A stretch of DNA of 64,000 bases from an uncultured Myxococcales bacterium (GCA_903847405.1 CAINDP010000044.1:20459-84458), one strand, 5' to 3'; numbered from the stretch's first letter, positions 28,873-38,150 are shown. The notes: generated from the letters alone by a model not told the origin. Numbers and translations: made by a program.

Positions 28873-28960
28873 CGCCCGCCCGAGCACGGAGGCGGAGGCA
28901 TCGGGATTGCGCATGCAATCTCATGCCGCAGCCGGAGTCGACTCGGGCGCTCTGAATGGT
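28873..28960 (+). repeat. 88-bp tandem repeat unit 1, divergent copy (F1) of the dispersed structured repeat family
   Basis: gcccgagcacggaggcggaggcatcgggattgcgcatgcaatctcatgccgcagccggagtcgactcgggc; near-identical to the next 88 bp. Confidence 0.9.
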
Positions 28961-29048
28961 CGCCCGCCCGAGCACGGAGGCGGAGGCATTGGGATTGCGC
29001 ATGCAATCTCATGCCGCAGCCGGAGTCGACTCGGGCGCTCTTAATGGA
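28961..29048 (+). repeat. 88-bp tandem repeat unit 2 (F2)
   Basis: Differs from F1 at only a few positions (catcggg/cattggg; ctctgaatggtc/ctcttaatggag). Confidence 0.9.
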
Positions 29049-29058
29049 GGTACCCATC

Positions 29059-29832
29059 ATGAAGTACGACATCATCCTCGCCGGCGTCGGCGGCCAGGGC
29101 ATCCTGAGCATCGCGTACCTGCTGGATCACGCGGCGATCGCCCGGGGCTTGCGGTTCAAGCAGGCCGAGGTGCACGGCATGGCGCAGCGCGGCGGGGCGG
29201 TCTACTCGCACATGCGCATCAGCGACGCGCCGATCCTCAGCGACCTGATCCCGGAAGGCCACGCCGACATGATCCTCAGCGTGGAACCGCTGGAGGTCCA
29301 GCGCTACCTGAACTACCTGCGGCCGGGCGGCGTGGTCATCAGCAACGACGAGCCGGTCAAGAACATCGCGGACTACCCGGCGGACGGGCTGGTGGACGCG
29401 GCCCTGATGGCGCTGCCCCGGGCCATCCTGGTCGACGCGGCGGGCATCGCCTCGGCGGCGAAGATGTCCAAGGCGCAGAACATGGTCATGGTCGGTGCGG
29501 CCACGCCGTTCCTGCCGTTCCAGTGGGCGGAGTTCGAACCCTTCGTCCAGCGGTTGTTCGGCGCCAAGGGCGATCACGTCGTCCAGGCGAACATGACGGT
29601 GCTGGAGGCGGGTTGGCGCGTGGGCGCCTTCGCGAAGGAACTGCTGGACGCGGGCGTGTCGTCGGCCCTGGTCGGGCGGTTCCTGGCGCGGCTGCAGCCG
29701 ATGACGCTGGACCCGGCGGCGGCCCGGGGCTACGCCGGAGTGCTGGAAGGGGTGCGGGCCCAGGCGTTCCTGGCGACCGAGGGGGCGCGCGTGGCCTGTG
29801 ACACGGCCCTGCTGAACACCCTGTCGGCTTGA
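29059..29832 (+). CDS. iorB: indolepyruvate:ferredoxin oxidoreductase, beta subunit
   Basis: MKYDIILAGVGGQGILSIAYLLDHAAIARGLRFKQAEVHGMAQRGGAVYSHMRIS; SD GGAGG upstream of the ATG at 29059. Confidence 0.92.
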   Translation: MKYDIILAGVGGQGILSIAYLLDHAAIARGLRFKQAEVHGMAQRGGAVYSHMRISDAPILSDLIPEGHADMILSVEPLEVQRYLNYLRPGGVVISNDEPVKNIADYPADGLVDAALMALPRAILVDAAGIASAAKMSKAQNMVMVGAATPFLPFQWAEFEPFVQRLFGAKGDHVVQANMTVLEAGWRVGAFAKELLDAGVSSALVGRFLARLQPMTLDPAAARGYAGVLEGVRAQAFLATEGARVACDTALLNTLSA

Positions 29833-29875
29833 GTTTCAAGCGCCCAGGTCCGGGCGATCCTCGTGGAGGTGTTGC

Positions 29876-32161
29876 ATGTCGATGGAGCAGGTGGCGATTC
29901 GTTTGATCCGGGCTGCGGCCGCCGAAGGGCGCGACACGCTGCTGGAACCGGAACTGTACACGCTGCTCCAGGCGGGCGGTGTCGCCACCCCGGCGTTCTA
30001 CTGCGTGAAGGCGGGGGACGAGGACCTGCCTGCGCCGCTGGTCCTGCCGGGCGTGAAGGCCGTGGTCAAGGTCGTGTCGCCGCAGATCACCCACAAGACC
30101 GAGATGGGCGGCGTGCGGATCGTGGCGAACACCCCGGCCGCCATCGCGGCGGCGGCGCGGGAAGTCCGGGAAAACGTGCGGCAGCGCGGCGGCGATGCCC
30201 TGGCGGCGACGGTGCGCGAGGTCCTGGTCAGCGAGTTCGTGAGGGGCGATGACGCCCTGGGCGGGCAGTTGTTCGTGGGACTGCGGCACAGCGACGACTT
30301 CGGCCCGGTGCTGGCCGTGGGCTTCGGCGGGCTGGACGCCGAGGAGATGGCCGAGCGCTTCACGCCGGGGCAGGGCACCGTGCTGGCGTCGCCCGTCCTG
30401 ACGACCCCCGAGGAACTGCACGCGAAGCTGGCCGCGTCCTTCGTGGGTCGGCGGCTGTCGGGGTCCACCCGGGAGGCGAAGCGCCGTGCGACGGACGCCT
30501 CGGTCATCGAGGTCCTTCGGTTCTTCGGGCAGGTCGCGACCGACCTTTCGAACCAGCCCCAGAACGGCTTCATCGTGACCGACTTCGAGGTCAACCCGTT
30601 CTTCGCCACGGGCGATCGCCTGGTGGCCGTTGACGCGTTCCTGAAGTTCCGGATGGGCGTGGTGCCCTTCCGCACGACCCTCCTGGGGCAGGTCGAAACG
30701 CTGCTGCAGCCCAGGACCGTCGCGATCATGGGCGTGTCGGCCAAGGACCTGAACCCCGGGCGCGTGATCCTGCGCAACCTGCTGCGCGAGCAGTTCCCCC
30801 TGGAGAACATCCGGGTCATCCGGGCGGACTGCGCCGAGGTGGACGGGGTGGCGTGCTGCCCGTCGATCACGGACCTGCCCTGGCGGGCGGACCTGGTGGT
30901 GGTGGCCGTGGGCGCCCAGCAGGTGCCGGACATCATCCAGGAGGCGCTGCGGACCGCGAAGGTCACGTCGATGGTCCTGATCCCCGGCGGCATGGGGGAA
31001 ACCGAGGAGGGCCAGGAGGCGGACCTGGCGGTACGGAAGGCCATGGCCGAAGCGCGGGCCGCGGGGGCGTATTCGCCGGTGCTGGTGGGCCCGAACTGCC
31101 TGGGGATCCGGTCCCGGCCCGGGCGCTACGACACGCTGTTCATCCCGTCGATGAAACTGCCGCTGCCCGAGGCCGGCGGGGTCCAGAACGTGGGCCTGGT
31201 GTGCCAGAGCGGCGCGTTCATGATCACCCGGATGAGCGACCTCCCGTTCCTGGACCCCCGCTATTCCATCAGCACGGGCAACCAGTTGGACCTGTCGCTG
31301 ACGGACTTCGTCGAAGCGCTGCTGGACGAAGGCGTGGTCGAGGTCCTGGGTCTGTACATCGAGGGCTTCCAGCCCCTGGACGGCCTGCGGCTGGCGAAAC
31401 TGATCCAGCGGGCGCGCAAGGCGGGAAAGGACGTGCTGGTCTACAAGGCCGGGCGGACGTCCGAGGGCCGGACCGCCAGTTCCAGCCACACCGCGTCGAT
31501 CAGCGGCGACTATGCCTCCTGCGCGGAACTGCTGAAGGACGCCGGGGCGCTGGTGGCGTCGTCGTTCGAGGAATTCAACCTGCTGCTGACCTTCCTGTCG
31601 ATGCTGCGCGGGAAGCACGTGAACGGAACGCGGCTGGCCGCGCTGTCGAATGCCGGCTACGAAACCGTCGGTATCGCGGACAACCTGCTGACGTCGCCGA
31701 AGTTCTCGCTGGCGACCTACAGCCCGGCCGGTGCGGCAAGCATCCAGGGGATCCTGGCGGCGAACCGGCTGGGCGCCCTGGTGAACCTGCGCAATCCGCT
31801 GGACATCACGCCGATGGCGCCGGACAAGGTCTACGCGGACTGCCTGCAGGCCATGGTGGACGATCCCAACATCGACGCGGTCGTGGTGGGCGTCGTGCCG
31901 CTGACGCCGGCCATGAAGACGCTGCCGCCGGGCGTGGATCCGCGCGGCGTAGACACCGTGGAGGCGCCGACGGGGCTCCCGGCGCTGCTTCCGCCCATCG
32001 TGGCCGCGTCGTCCAAGCCGGTCGTCGTGACCGTGGACTCGGGCGTGCTGTTCGACCCCCTGGTCGCCGGCCTGCGCCGCGGGGGCGTGCCCACCTTCCG
32101 CAGCGTGGACGCGGCGATGCGCGCGTTCCAGCGCTACCTGGCCTACCGAATGGGGGCTTGA
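29876..32161 (+). CDS. acyl-CoA synthetase (ADP-forming), ATP-grasp domain followed by CoA-binding/CoA-ligase domains
   Basis: N-terminal ATP-grasp (AVVKVVSPQITHKTEMGGVRI), C-terminal TVAIMGVSAKDLNPGRVILRNLL, GPNCLGIRSRPG, VYKAGRTSEGRTASSSHTASISGDY. Confidence 0.92.
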   Translation: MSMEQVAIRLIRAAAAEGRDTLLEPELYTLLQAGGVATPAFYCVKAGDEDLPAPLVLPGVKAVVKVVSPQITHKTEMGGVRIVANTPAAIAAAAREVRENVRQRGGDALAATVREVLVSEFVRGDDALGGQLFVGLRHSDDFGPVLAVGFGGLDAEEMAERFTPGQGTVLASPVLTTPEELHAKLAASFVGRRLSGSTREAKRRATDASVIEVLRFFGQVATDLSNQPQNGFIVTDFEVNPFFATGDRLVAVDAFLKFRMGVVPFRTTLLGQVETLLQPRTVAIMGVSAKDLNPGRVILRNLLREQFPLENIRVIRADCAEVDGVACCPSITDLPWRADLVVVAVGAQQVPDIIQEALRTAKVTSMVLIPGGMGETEEGQEADLAVRKAMAEARAAGAYSPVLVGPNCLGIRSRPGRYDTLFIPSMKLPLPEAGGVQNVGLVCQSGAFMITRMSDLPFLDPRYSISTGNQLDLSLTDFVEALLDEGVVEVLGLYIEGFQPLDGLRLAKLIQRARKAGKDVLVYKAGRTSEGRTASSSHTASISGDYASCAELLKDAGALVASSFEEFNLLLTFLSMLRGKHVNGTRLAALSNAGYETVGIADNLLTSPKFSLATYSPAGAASIQGILAANRLGALVNLRNPLDITPMAPDKVYADCLQAMVDDPNIDAVVVGVVPLTPAMKTLPPGVDPRGVDTVEAPTGLPALLPPIVAASSKPVVVTVDSGVLFDPLVAGLRRGGVPTFRSVDAAMRAFQRYLAYRMGA

Positions 32162-32280
32162 CGACGCCCCGGGAAACGCCCCGATGCCGCGTCCCGCCGT
32201 CACCTCAGACCGTCGCTGCTGTCGCAATCTTGTCCGGGCGGACGTCTGAGGGTAGCCTTCCCTTGGAACAGGAGGCCCGG

Positions 32281-32847
32281 ATGGAAGGTCGTCGCAAGTC
32301 CGATCGTCAGCCCGAACCGGATGAAGCCCCCGCCCCGGGCGGGTATCACGCCGCCGTCCGCGACCCGCTGACGGGCGTCTACGTGCGACAGTATTTCAAC
32401 GAGTTCCTGTTGCGGGAGTGCGCATTCGCCTCCCGTCACGGGAGCCTCCTCAGCGTGATCCTGGTCCAGGTGGACGCCCTGGACGCCCTGAAGACGCAAT
32501 GGGGTCCCAAGGCGGCCGAGGTCGTGCTGGCCGGCGTGGCCGGCAAGATGCGGGGGACGCTGCGGGCCGAGGACATGATCGCCAACTGGGACGAGGGGAC
32601 CTTCGCCCTCATCCTGCGGGACGTGGACACGGGGACCGCATCCATCGTGGCCGAGCGTCTGCGGCGGACCGTCGCGGCGGCGAAGGATCTGTTCGACGGG
32701 TTCCCCGTGCGGCCGACCGTCAGCGTCGGCCTGGCCACGACGCACCTGGATCCGGGAGGCCGTCCGACGGACCTGGTTGCCGGGGCGCTGGGGAACCTGA
32801 AGCGTGCGGCGGATGCCGGCGGCAACCGCGTGGTGCCGGGGTTGTGA
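32281..32847 (+). CDS. GGDEF-domain protein with degenerate signature
   Basis: RDPLTGVYVRQYFNEFL; NWDEGTFALIL at the GGDEF position; VRPTVSVGLA. Confidence 0.82.
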   Translation: MEGRRKSDRQPEPDEAPAPGGYHAAVRDPLTGVYVRQYFNEFLLRECAFASRHGSLLSVILVQVDALDALKTQWGPKAAEVVLAGVAGKMRGTLRAEDMIANWDEGTFALILRDVDTGTASIVAERLRRTVAAAKDLFDGFPVRPTVSVGLATTHLDPGGRPTDLVAGALGNLKRAADAGGNRVVPGL

Positions 32848-32878
32848 AGTTCCAGGGGCCCGGAAACCAGGACGCATC

Positions 32879-33502
32879 ATGGCAACGGCCTTCGTGATCG
32901 GGATCGCGGGTGGAACGGGGTCGGGCAAGACGACGGTGGCGGACCTGATCGCCGAGGATCTGGGCCCGGATCGCGTCGCCATGATCATCCAGGACCACTA
33001 CTACCGGGACCTGTCGCACCTGTCCTTCGAGGAGCGGGCCCGGTTCAACTTCGACCACCCCGGCGCCATCGACGCCGCGCGGATGGCGGAGGACGTCCGG
33101 GCGCTGAAGGCGGGGCTGCCCGTCGAGCGCCCGGTCTACGATTTCAAGACGCACACGCGCCTGCCCCGGACCGTGCGGGTCGAGCCCCGGGAAACGCTGA
33201 TCGTGGAAGGCATCCTGGTGCTGGAACTGGAGGAGATCCGGTCGCAGATGGACGTGAAACTGTACGTCGAGACCGACGACGACCTGCGGTTCATCCGACG
33301 GTTGCGTCGCGACGTGTCCGAGCGGGGCCGCACGGTCGAAAGCGTCATCGAGCAGTACATGAAGACCGTGCGTCCGATGCACCTGGAGTTCGTCGAAAAG
33401 AGCCGGCGTCACGCCGACATCATCCTGCCCTGGCGCGAGTTCAACCAGACCGGGGTCAGCATGCTGGTCCGGATGCTGCGGTACGGCGTCCAGGACTCGT
33501 AG
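32879..33502 (+). CDS. udk: uridine kinase
   Basis: IGIAGGTGSGKTTVADLI, QDHYYRDLSHLSFEERARFNFDHPGAID, PVYDFKTHTR, EGILVLELEEIR, DIILPWREFNQTGVSML. Confidence 0.94.
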   Translation: MATAFVIGIAGGTGSGKTTVADLIAEDLGPDRVAMIIQDHYYRDLSHLSFEERARFNFDHPGAIDAARMAEDVRALKAGLPVERPVYDFKTHTRLPRTVRVEPRETLIVEGILVLELEEIRSQMDVKLYVETDDDLRFIRRLRRDVSERGRTVESVIEQYMKTVRPMHLEFVEKSRRHADIILPWREFNQTGVSMLVRMLRYGVQDS

Positions 33503-33512
33503 GGCCCCCGCG

Positions 33513-34070
33513 TCAACCCGCGCGCCGCAGCAGCACGGCACGGCTGAACCGGATCCCGGTCAGCGGCGTCGCCGAAAACCCTGCCGCCTTTGCCCGCGCC
33601 ACCTCGTCGTCGAACTGCGCACGGCCGACGTGAACCGACGGCTCGACCACCAGGAAGGTACCGCCCGGCGCCAGGGAATCGCGGACCTGGGCCAGGAAGG
33701 CATCGACGCCCGGCACCTCGTGCAGCATCCAGAACGCCAGGGCGAAGGCGATGCCGGGGGGCAGGGGCAGCGGCTCGGCGGGCTGGGCAGCCCGGGTTTC
33801 GATCCGCGACTGGAGCCCCTCCCGCGCGGCGCGCCGGTTCACGGCCTCCAGTTGCCGGGCCTGCAGGTCGATGGCGAGGACCCGCCCCGACGGGCCCACG
33901 GCGCGGGCCAGACCCAGCGAGAAGTGCCCCATGCCGCAGCCGATGTCGGCGACCATGTCCCCGGGGTGGACGAAGGGGCCGACGATGCGCTGCGGATCGT
34001 GGATCAGCCGGCGGACCGGGTTGTCGAACGTCCAGGTCAGCCACCAGGGACACAGGAAGGGGTGCGGCAT
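33513..34070 (-). CDS. class I SAM-dependent methyltransferase
   Basis: VADIGCGMGHFSLGLARAVGPSGRVLAIDLQARQLEAV; FWMLHEVPGVDAFLAQVRDSLAPGGTFLVVEP. Confidence 0.9.
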   Translation of the reverse strand: MPHPFLCPWWLTWTFDNPVRRLIHDPQRIVGPFVHPGDMVADIGCGMGHFSLGLARAVGPSGRVLAIDLQARQLEAVNRRAAREGLQSRIETRAAQPAEPLPLPPGIAFALAFWMLHEVPGVDAFLAQVRDSLAPGGTFLVVEPSVHVGRAQFDDEVARAKAAGFSATPLTGIRFSRAVLLRRAG

Positions 34071-34203
34071 GGGGGCCTCCGGTTTGCGCCCCCCGGAGGA
34101 TAGCGCGGGTCGCCTGGAACGGGAACCTCGGACCCTGCGGAAAGGCGTGGATTGTCGTGCGGGTGTTGGCGTAGAATCCCGCTGTTTCCACTGGGGGTTC
34201 GGA

Positions 34204-36696
34204 ATGCGCGTGCTGGGCTGTGCGATCGTGGCCATGATGCTGACGGTGGGGTGCGGGGGCGGGAGTACGGCGACGGACACGGCCCTGCCGGACGTGGCCG
34301 GGGACGTCACCCCCGACGTGCCGACGGACGTGCCCCAGGGCGACGTGCCCTCCGAAGAAGGGGACGTTCCGCTGGTGGATCTGCCCGAGGAAGTCGCCGA
34401 CGCGCCGGCGCTGCCGGACCCGGCCTTCATCCACGCGGTGCGCGAGCACGCGGACAAGGTCGTGGACTCGCCGGCGCTGATCGACGAGCCCGTGCAGTAC
34501 AGCATGGGCAGCATGCCGGACCCGGAGGTGCGGAAGATCGTCGTGGTGGGTGACACCGTGTGGGTGGGCACCGGCTCGGGCATCGCCCGCTACAACGCGG
34601 TCACGGACGTGTTCGACGGCATCGGGCTGCCCCAGGACCCCTCGCATCCCGGCCCCCTGGCCATGACCGTCCTGGACATGGCCGCTTCCCCGGACGGCAC
34701 CTTGATCGCCGTCGCGCTGCGGAACGCGTTCCATATCCTGGGGGCCGACGGGGACATCCTGCGTTCGTTCACCACCGAGGATCCCACCATCGCCATCGAC
34801 GTCCAGAACGACGGGTCGCTGGTCGTGGGAACCCAGACCGACATGTGGGCGGCGCCCGCGGCGGGCGATTTCACATCGATCGTGTATTCCGAAGGGTGGG
34901 ACGTCCGGGACGTGCTGTACGCCGGCGGCAGCCTGTTCACGGTGACGACCAGCGGCATGGTCTACCGGGACGACCAGCCCCTGACGTTGCCGGAGGAACC
35001 CGGTGTCGCGATCGGGCTGGCCCGGGCCGGCGACGACGGCGTGTTGATCGCGTGCACGAACGGCATCGCGCGGGCCGATTTCAGCGGGGACGTCGAAACG
35101 ATCCTGCTGCCGGGGAAGGGCGGGCTGCCGACCGACATGGTGACGTCGGCGGTGCAGTCCGGGAATTCCGTGCTGGTCGGGCACGCCATCGGCGCGTCGG
35201 CCGTCACGATCGCCGGCGGCGTTCCTGCGTCGGCCTTCGATCACTACGTGGGCGAGCGGTGGATTGCAAACAACGCGGTCATGGCCGTCGCGATCGATTC
35301 CAGCGGATCGCGCTGGCTGGGCACGCCCGGCGGCGCGACGCGCGTCCGGCTCAGCAACCGGCGCATCGCCGACAAGGTGGGCCCGACCTTCGATCTGTGG
35401 ATGGCCCATTTCTGGCGCATGGGCGGCTTCCTGATGTCCGACGCGGGGACCGACGACGCGTGGAACCCGACGGTCTGGACCACCAGCGACTACGACAACG
35501 ACGGTCTGTGGACCCAGATGGGCATCGGCGCGCTGTGCATGGCCTACAGCGTCACCCAGGACGAGAAGTACTACCAGGCCGCCCGCAAGGCCATGGACAA
35601 CATGTTCCTGCTGATCGACGTACCCGCCGTGGACTTCGAACAGACCAGCCTGGGCCGCGGGTTCATCACGCGCTCGCTGGTGCGGGAGGACGAGGGCGCG
35701 CTGTACACCAGCAAACTGACCCAGACGAACTGGCACCCGGTGACCTACAAGGGCCTCAACTACGTCTGGAAGGACGACACCTCGTCCGACGAAACCACCG
35801 GGCATTTCTTCGGCTTCCCCCTGTTCTACGACCTCTGCGCGAAGGACGACGCCGAGCGGGCCGCGGTGGCCGAGCATGCCGGGGCCCTGGCGAAGTACAT
35901 CGTGGACGGCGGGTACACCCTGCGGGACCTGGACGGCATGCCCACGTCGTTCGGGCACTACGAGCCGTCGCACGTCAGCATCGCGGTGGACGGCCTGGTG
36001 ACGTGCAGTGACAACGGGTACTCGATCGACGACTGCGTGGGCGCGATGTACGGCGCGGGTTGGCTGAACGGGATCGAGATTCTGGGCCACCTGCTGGCGA
36101 CCTGGCACATGACGGGCGACCGGTTCTTCTACGACGCCTACGAAACCCTCATCAGCACGCACCGGTATGACGAGGTTGCCGTAACCTCCCGGGACGCGGA
36201 AACCGTCACGAACCCGAAACTGGCGAACCACTCCGATCACGAACTGGCGATGCTGGCCTACGCGACCCTGATCCGGTACGAACCGAATGCCGACCGTCGG
36301 GCGAAGTGGATCGATTCGCTGCTGGGAATGTACGAGTTCGAAATCCCGGAACGGCAGCCCCTGTGGGCCGCCATCGTGGCCCTGGCGACGGCGGGCCAGG
36401 CGGAGGTCCCCGCGGCGGTCCAGACCCTGCGCGAAATGCCGCAGGACCTGCGGGATTGGGCCGTGGACAACACCCACCGGAAGGACGCGGTCCATGGACC
36501 CAGCGACCGCTTCGAGAACCCGCAGTGGACCACGGTCTTCCCGTATGACGAAATCCGCACGATGTGGTGGAACGGGAACCCCTACGCGGTGGCCGGCGGT
36601 TCCTGGGGCCGCAACACGGTCAGTCCCACCGCGTTCCAGTTGGCGTATTGGGCCCAGCGGTATGCCGGCATCCTGGTCGATCCGCCCGCGAAGTAG
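34204..36696 (+). CDS. large lipoprotein: propeller-like N-terminus, helical-toroid-like C-terminus
   Basis: MRVLGCAIVAMMLTVGCGGG lipobox, PDVPTDVPQGDVP linker, GDTVWVGTGSGIARYNAVTDVF propeller-like strands, then W/Y-rich helical region. Confidence 0.78.
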   Translation: MRVLGCAIVAMMLTVGCGGGSTATDTALPDVAGDVTPDVPTDVPQGDVPSEEGDVPLVDLPEEVADAPALPDPAFIHAVREHADKVVDSPALIDEPVQYSMGSMPDPEVRKIVVVGDTVWVGTGSGIARYNAVTDVFDGIGLPQDPSHPGPLAMTVLDMAASPDGTLIAVALRNAFHILGADGDILRSFTTEDPTIAIDVQNDGSLVVGTQTDMWAAPAAGDFTSIVYSEGWDVRDVLYAGGSLFTVTTSGMVYRDDQPLTLPEEPGVAIGLARAGDDGVLIACTNGIARADFSGDVETILLPGKGGLPTDMVTSAVQSGNSVLVGHAIGASAVTIAGGVPASAFDHYVGERWIANNAVMAVAIDSSGSRWLGTPGGATRVRLSNRRIADKVGPTFDLWMAHFWRMGGFLMSDAGTDDAWNPTVWTTSDYDNDGLWTQMGIGALCMAYSVTQDEKYYQAARKAMDNMFLLIDVPAVDFEQTSLGRGFITRSLVREDEGALYTSKLTQTNWHPVTYKGLNYVWKDDTSSDETTGHFFGFPLFYDLCAKDDAERAAVAEHAGALAKYIVDGGYTLRDLDGMPTSFGHYEPSHVSIAVDGLVTCSDNGYSIDDCVGAMYGAGWLNGIEILGHLLATWHMTGDRFFYDAYETLISTHRYDEVAVTSRDAETVTNPKLANHSDHELAMLAYATLIRYEPNADRRAKWIDSLLGMYEFEIPERQPLWAAIVALATAGQAEVPAAVQTLREMPQDLRDWAVDNTHRKDAVHGPSDRFENPQWTTVFPYDEIRTMWWNGNPYAVAGGSWGRNTVSPTAFQLAYWAQRYAGILVDPPAK

Positions 36697-36717
36697 GCCC
36701 CGCGCCGCGAGGCCGAT

Positions 36718-37281
36718 CTAGCCGACGTTCGAGCGCAGCGGCTTCGGCGTTCCGAAATCCTTCAGCCACGCACGATCCCGCGCACCGTCCCGCGCCTTCT
36801 TTTCCTGGAAGGCCGCCACCACTTCGGGCGGCAGGTGGGCGAAGGCGTCCTTCAGTTGCAGGGGGCGGCGCAGGGGCTCCTGGCCGATTTCCAGGGCGTC
36901 GCACAGGTAGATGATGCGATCACCCGAGTCCAGGCGATCGACGATGCGCAGTTCCATCCAGCCGCAGGTGCCGGGCAGGACCGGCAGCCCCGAGCGGGTC
37001 TGGCCCAGGGGGATGCCGGCGAACTTGTCCACGTCCTGGCTGGACGACAGGCCGAAGACCCGCAGCCACTCCAGTTGGTCCTCGGCCAGCAGGTGCAGGA
37101 CGAAGCGGCCGGTCTCGCGGATCAGCGTGTGCGTGAAGTTGAGGGGCGACAGGACCACGACGACCCGCGTGGCCTCGGGGACCAGGGACGCGGGGAGGGT
37201 CCAGGTGGTGACCTGTCCCGCGATGCGATCCCCGCTGCGCGCCGTGATGACGTAGACCTCGTGGTTCGTGTGCTGGAACAT
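36718..37281 (-). CDS. flavin reductase-like FMN-binding protein
   Basis: MFQHTNHEVYVITARSGDRIAGQVTTWTLPASLVPEATRVVVVLSPLNFTHTLIRETGRFVLHLLAEDQLE. Confidence 0.82.
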   Translation of the reverse strand: MFQHTNHEVYVITARSGDRIAGQVTTWTLPASLVPEATRVVVVLSPLNFTHTLIRETGRFVLHLLAEDQLEWLRVFGLSSSQDVDKFAGIPLGQTRSGLPVLPGTCGWMELRIVDRLDSGDRIIYLCDALEIGQEPLRRPLQLKDAFAHLPPEVVAAFQEKKARDGARDRAWLKDFGTPKPLRSNVG

Positions 37282-37296
37282 GCGCACCCCCGATCG

Positions 37297-38124
37297 TCAG
37301 GTGGCCTCGAGAACCTGGCTTGCCAGCAGCGCCAGCGTGACCAGCGCCAGGAGCATCCGGTACCAGCCGAAGCCGGCCAGGCTGCGCCGCGTGAGGTAGC
37401 CGACCATCCAGCGGATCGCCAGGGCTGCCGACACGAACGCGGCGACCAGTCCGATCGCGACGGACGCGCCGCCCAGGTTCGTCAGCATCGCCGCGCCCGA
37501 GGACAGCGTTTCCTTCCCGGTTGCGGCGAACAGGGTCACGACGCCCAGCAGGAAGCTGAATTCGACCGCCGCCGTCAGGCTGAGGCCCACTGCGAGGCCC
37601 CCGAGGATGGTCGCCAGGCTGCGGCTGACCCCGGGCCACATGGCGACCACCTGGACCAGGCCGATGACGAGGGCCGTGCGGGCGGTCAACTGCTCGATGG
37701 TGGCGCCGGCGCCGGCGTCGATGCCCTCCCGGCGGCGCGACACCCAGACGATGACCGCCCCGCCCACCAGCCACGCCGCGGCGACGACCCAAAGGTTGAA
37801 CAGCGAGGCCTTGATGACGCGACCGAACAGCAGGCCGACGACCCCCGCCGGGACGAAGGCCAGCACCAGGTGCAGGCCCAGGCGGAACCCCGCCGGATCG
37901 CGACCGACCAGGCCCCGGAAGACCGACCGGACGCGGGACCAGAACAGGCCGACGACCGCCAGGATCGCGCCGAACTGCACGATGATCGCGAATGCGGTGT
38001 CGGACTCGGTTTCGCCAATCCCCATCGCACGCTGGGCCAGGATCAGGTGGCCCGTGGACGACACGGGGAGGAACTCGGTGACGCCCTCGACGATGCCGAG
38101 GACCAGGGCCTGGAGCCAGTCCAT
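37297..38124 (-). CDS. uppP: undecaprenyl-diphosphatase
   Basis: MDWLQALVLGIVEGVTEFLPVSSTGHLIL; MWPGVSRSLATILGGLAVGLS. Confidence 0.95.
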   Translation of the reverse strand: MDWLQALVLGIVEGVTEFLPVSSTGHLILAQRAMGIGETESDTAFAIIVQFGAILAVVGLFWSRVRSVFRGLVGRDPAGFRLGLHLVLAFVPAGVVGLLFGRVIKASLFNLWVVAAAWLVGGAVIVWVSRRREGIDAGAGATIEQLTARTALVIGLVQVVAMWPGVSRSLATILGGLAVGLSLTAAVEFSFLLGVVTLFAATGKETLSSGAAMLTNLGGASVAIGLVAAFVSAALAIRWMVGYLTRRSLAGFGWYRMLLALVTLALLASQVLEAT

Positions 38125-38150
38125 GACGACCTCACGAAAACCGGTTCGAC

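Noticed and set aside
33409-36495. 1028-aa minus-strand ORF
   Set aside because: Antisense shadow of the 34204 lipoprotein; low-complexity His/Arg/Val-rich product.
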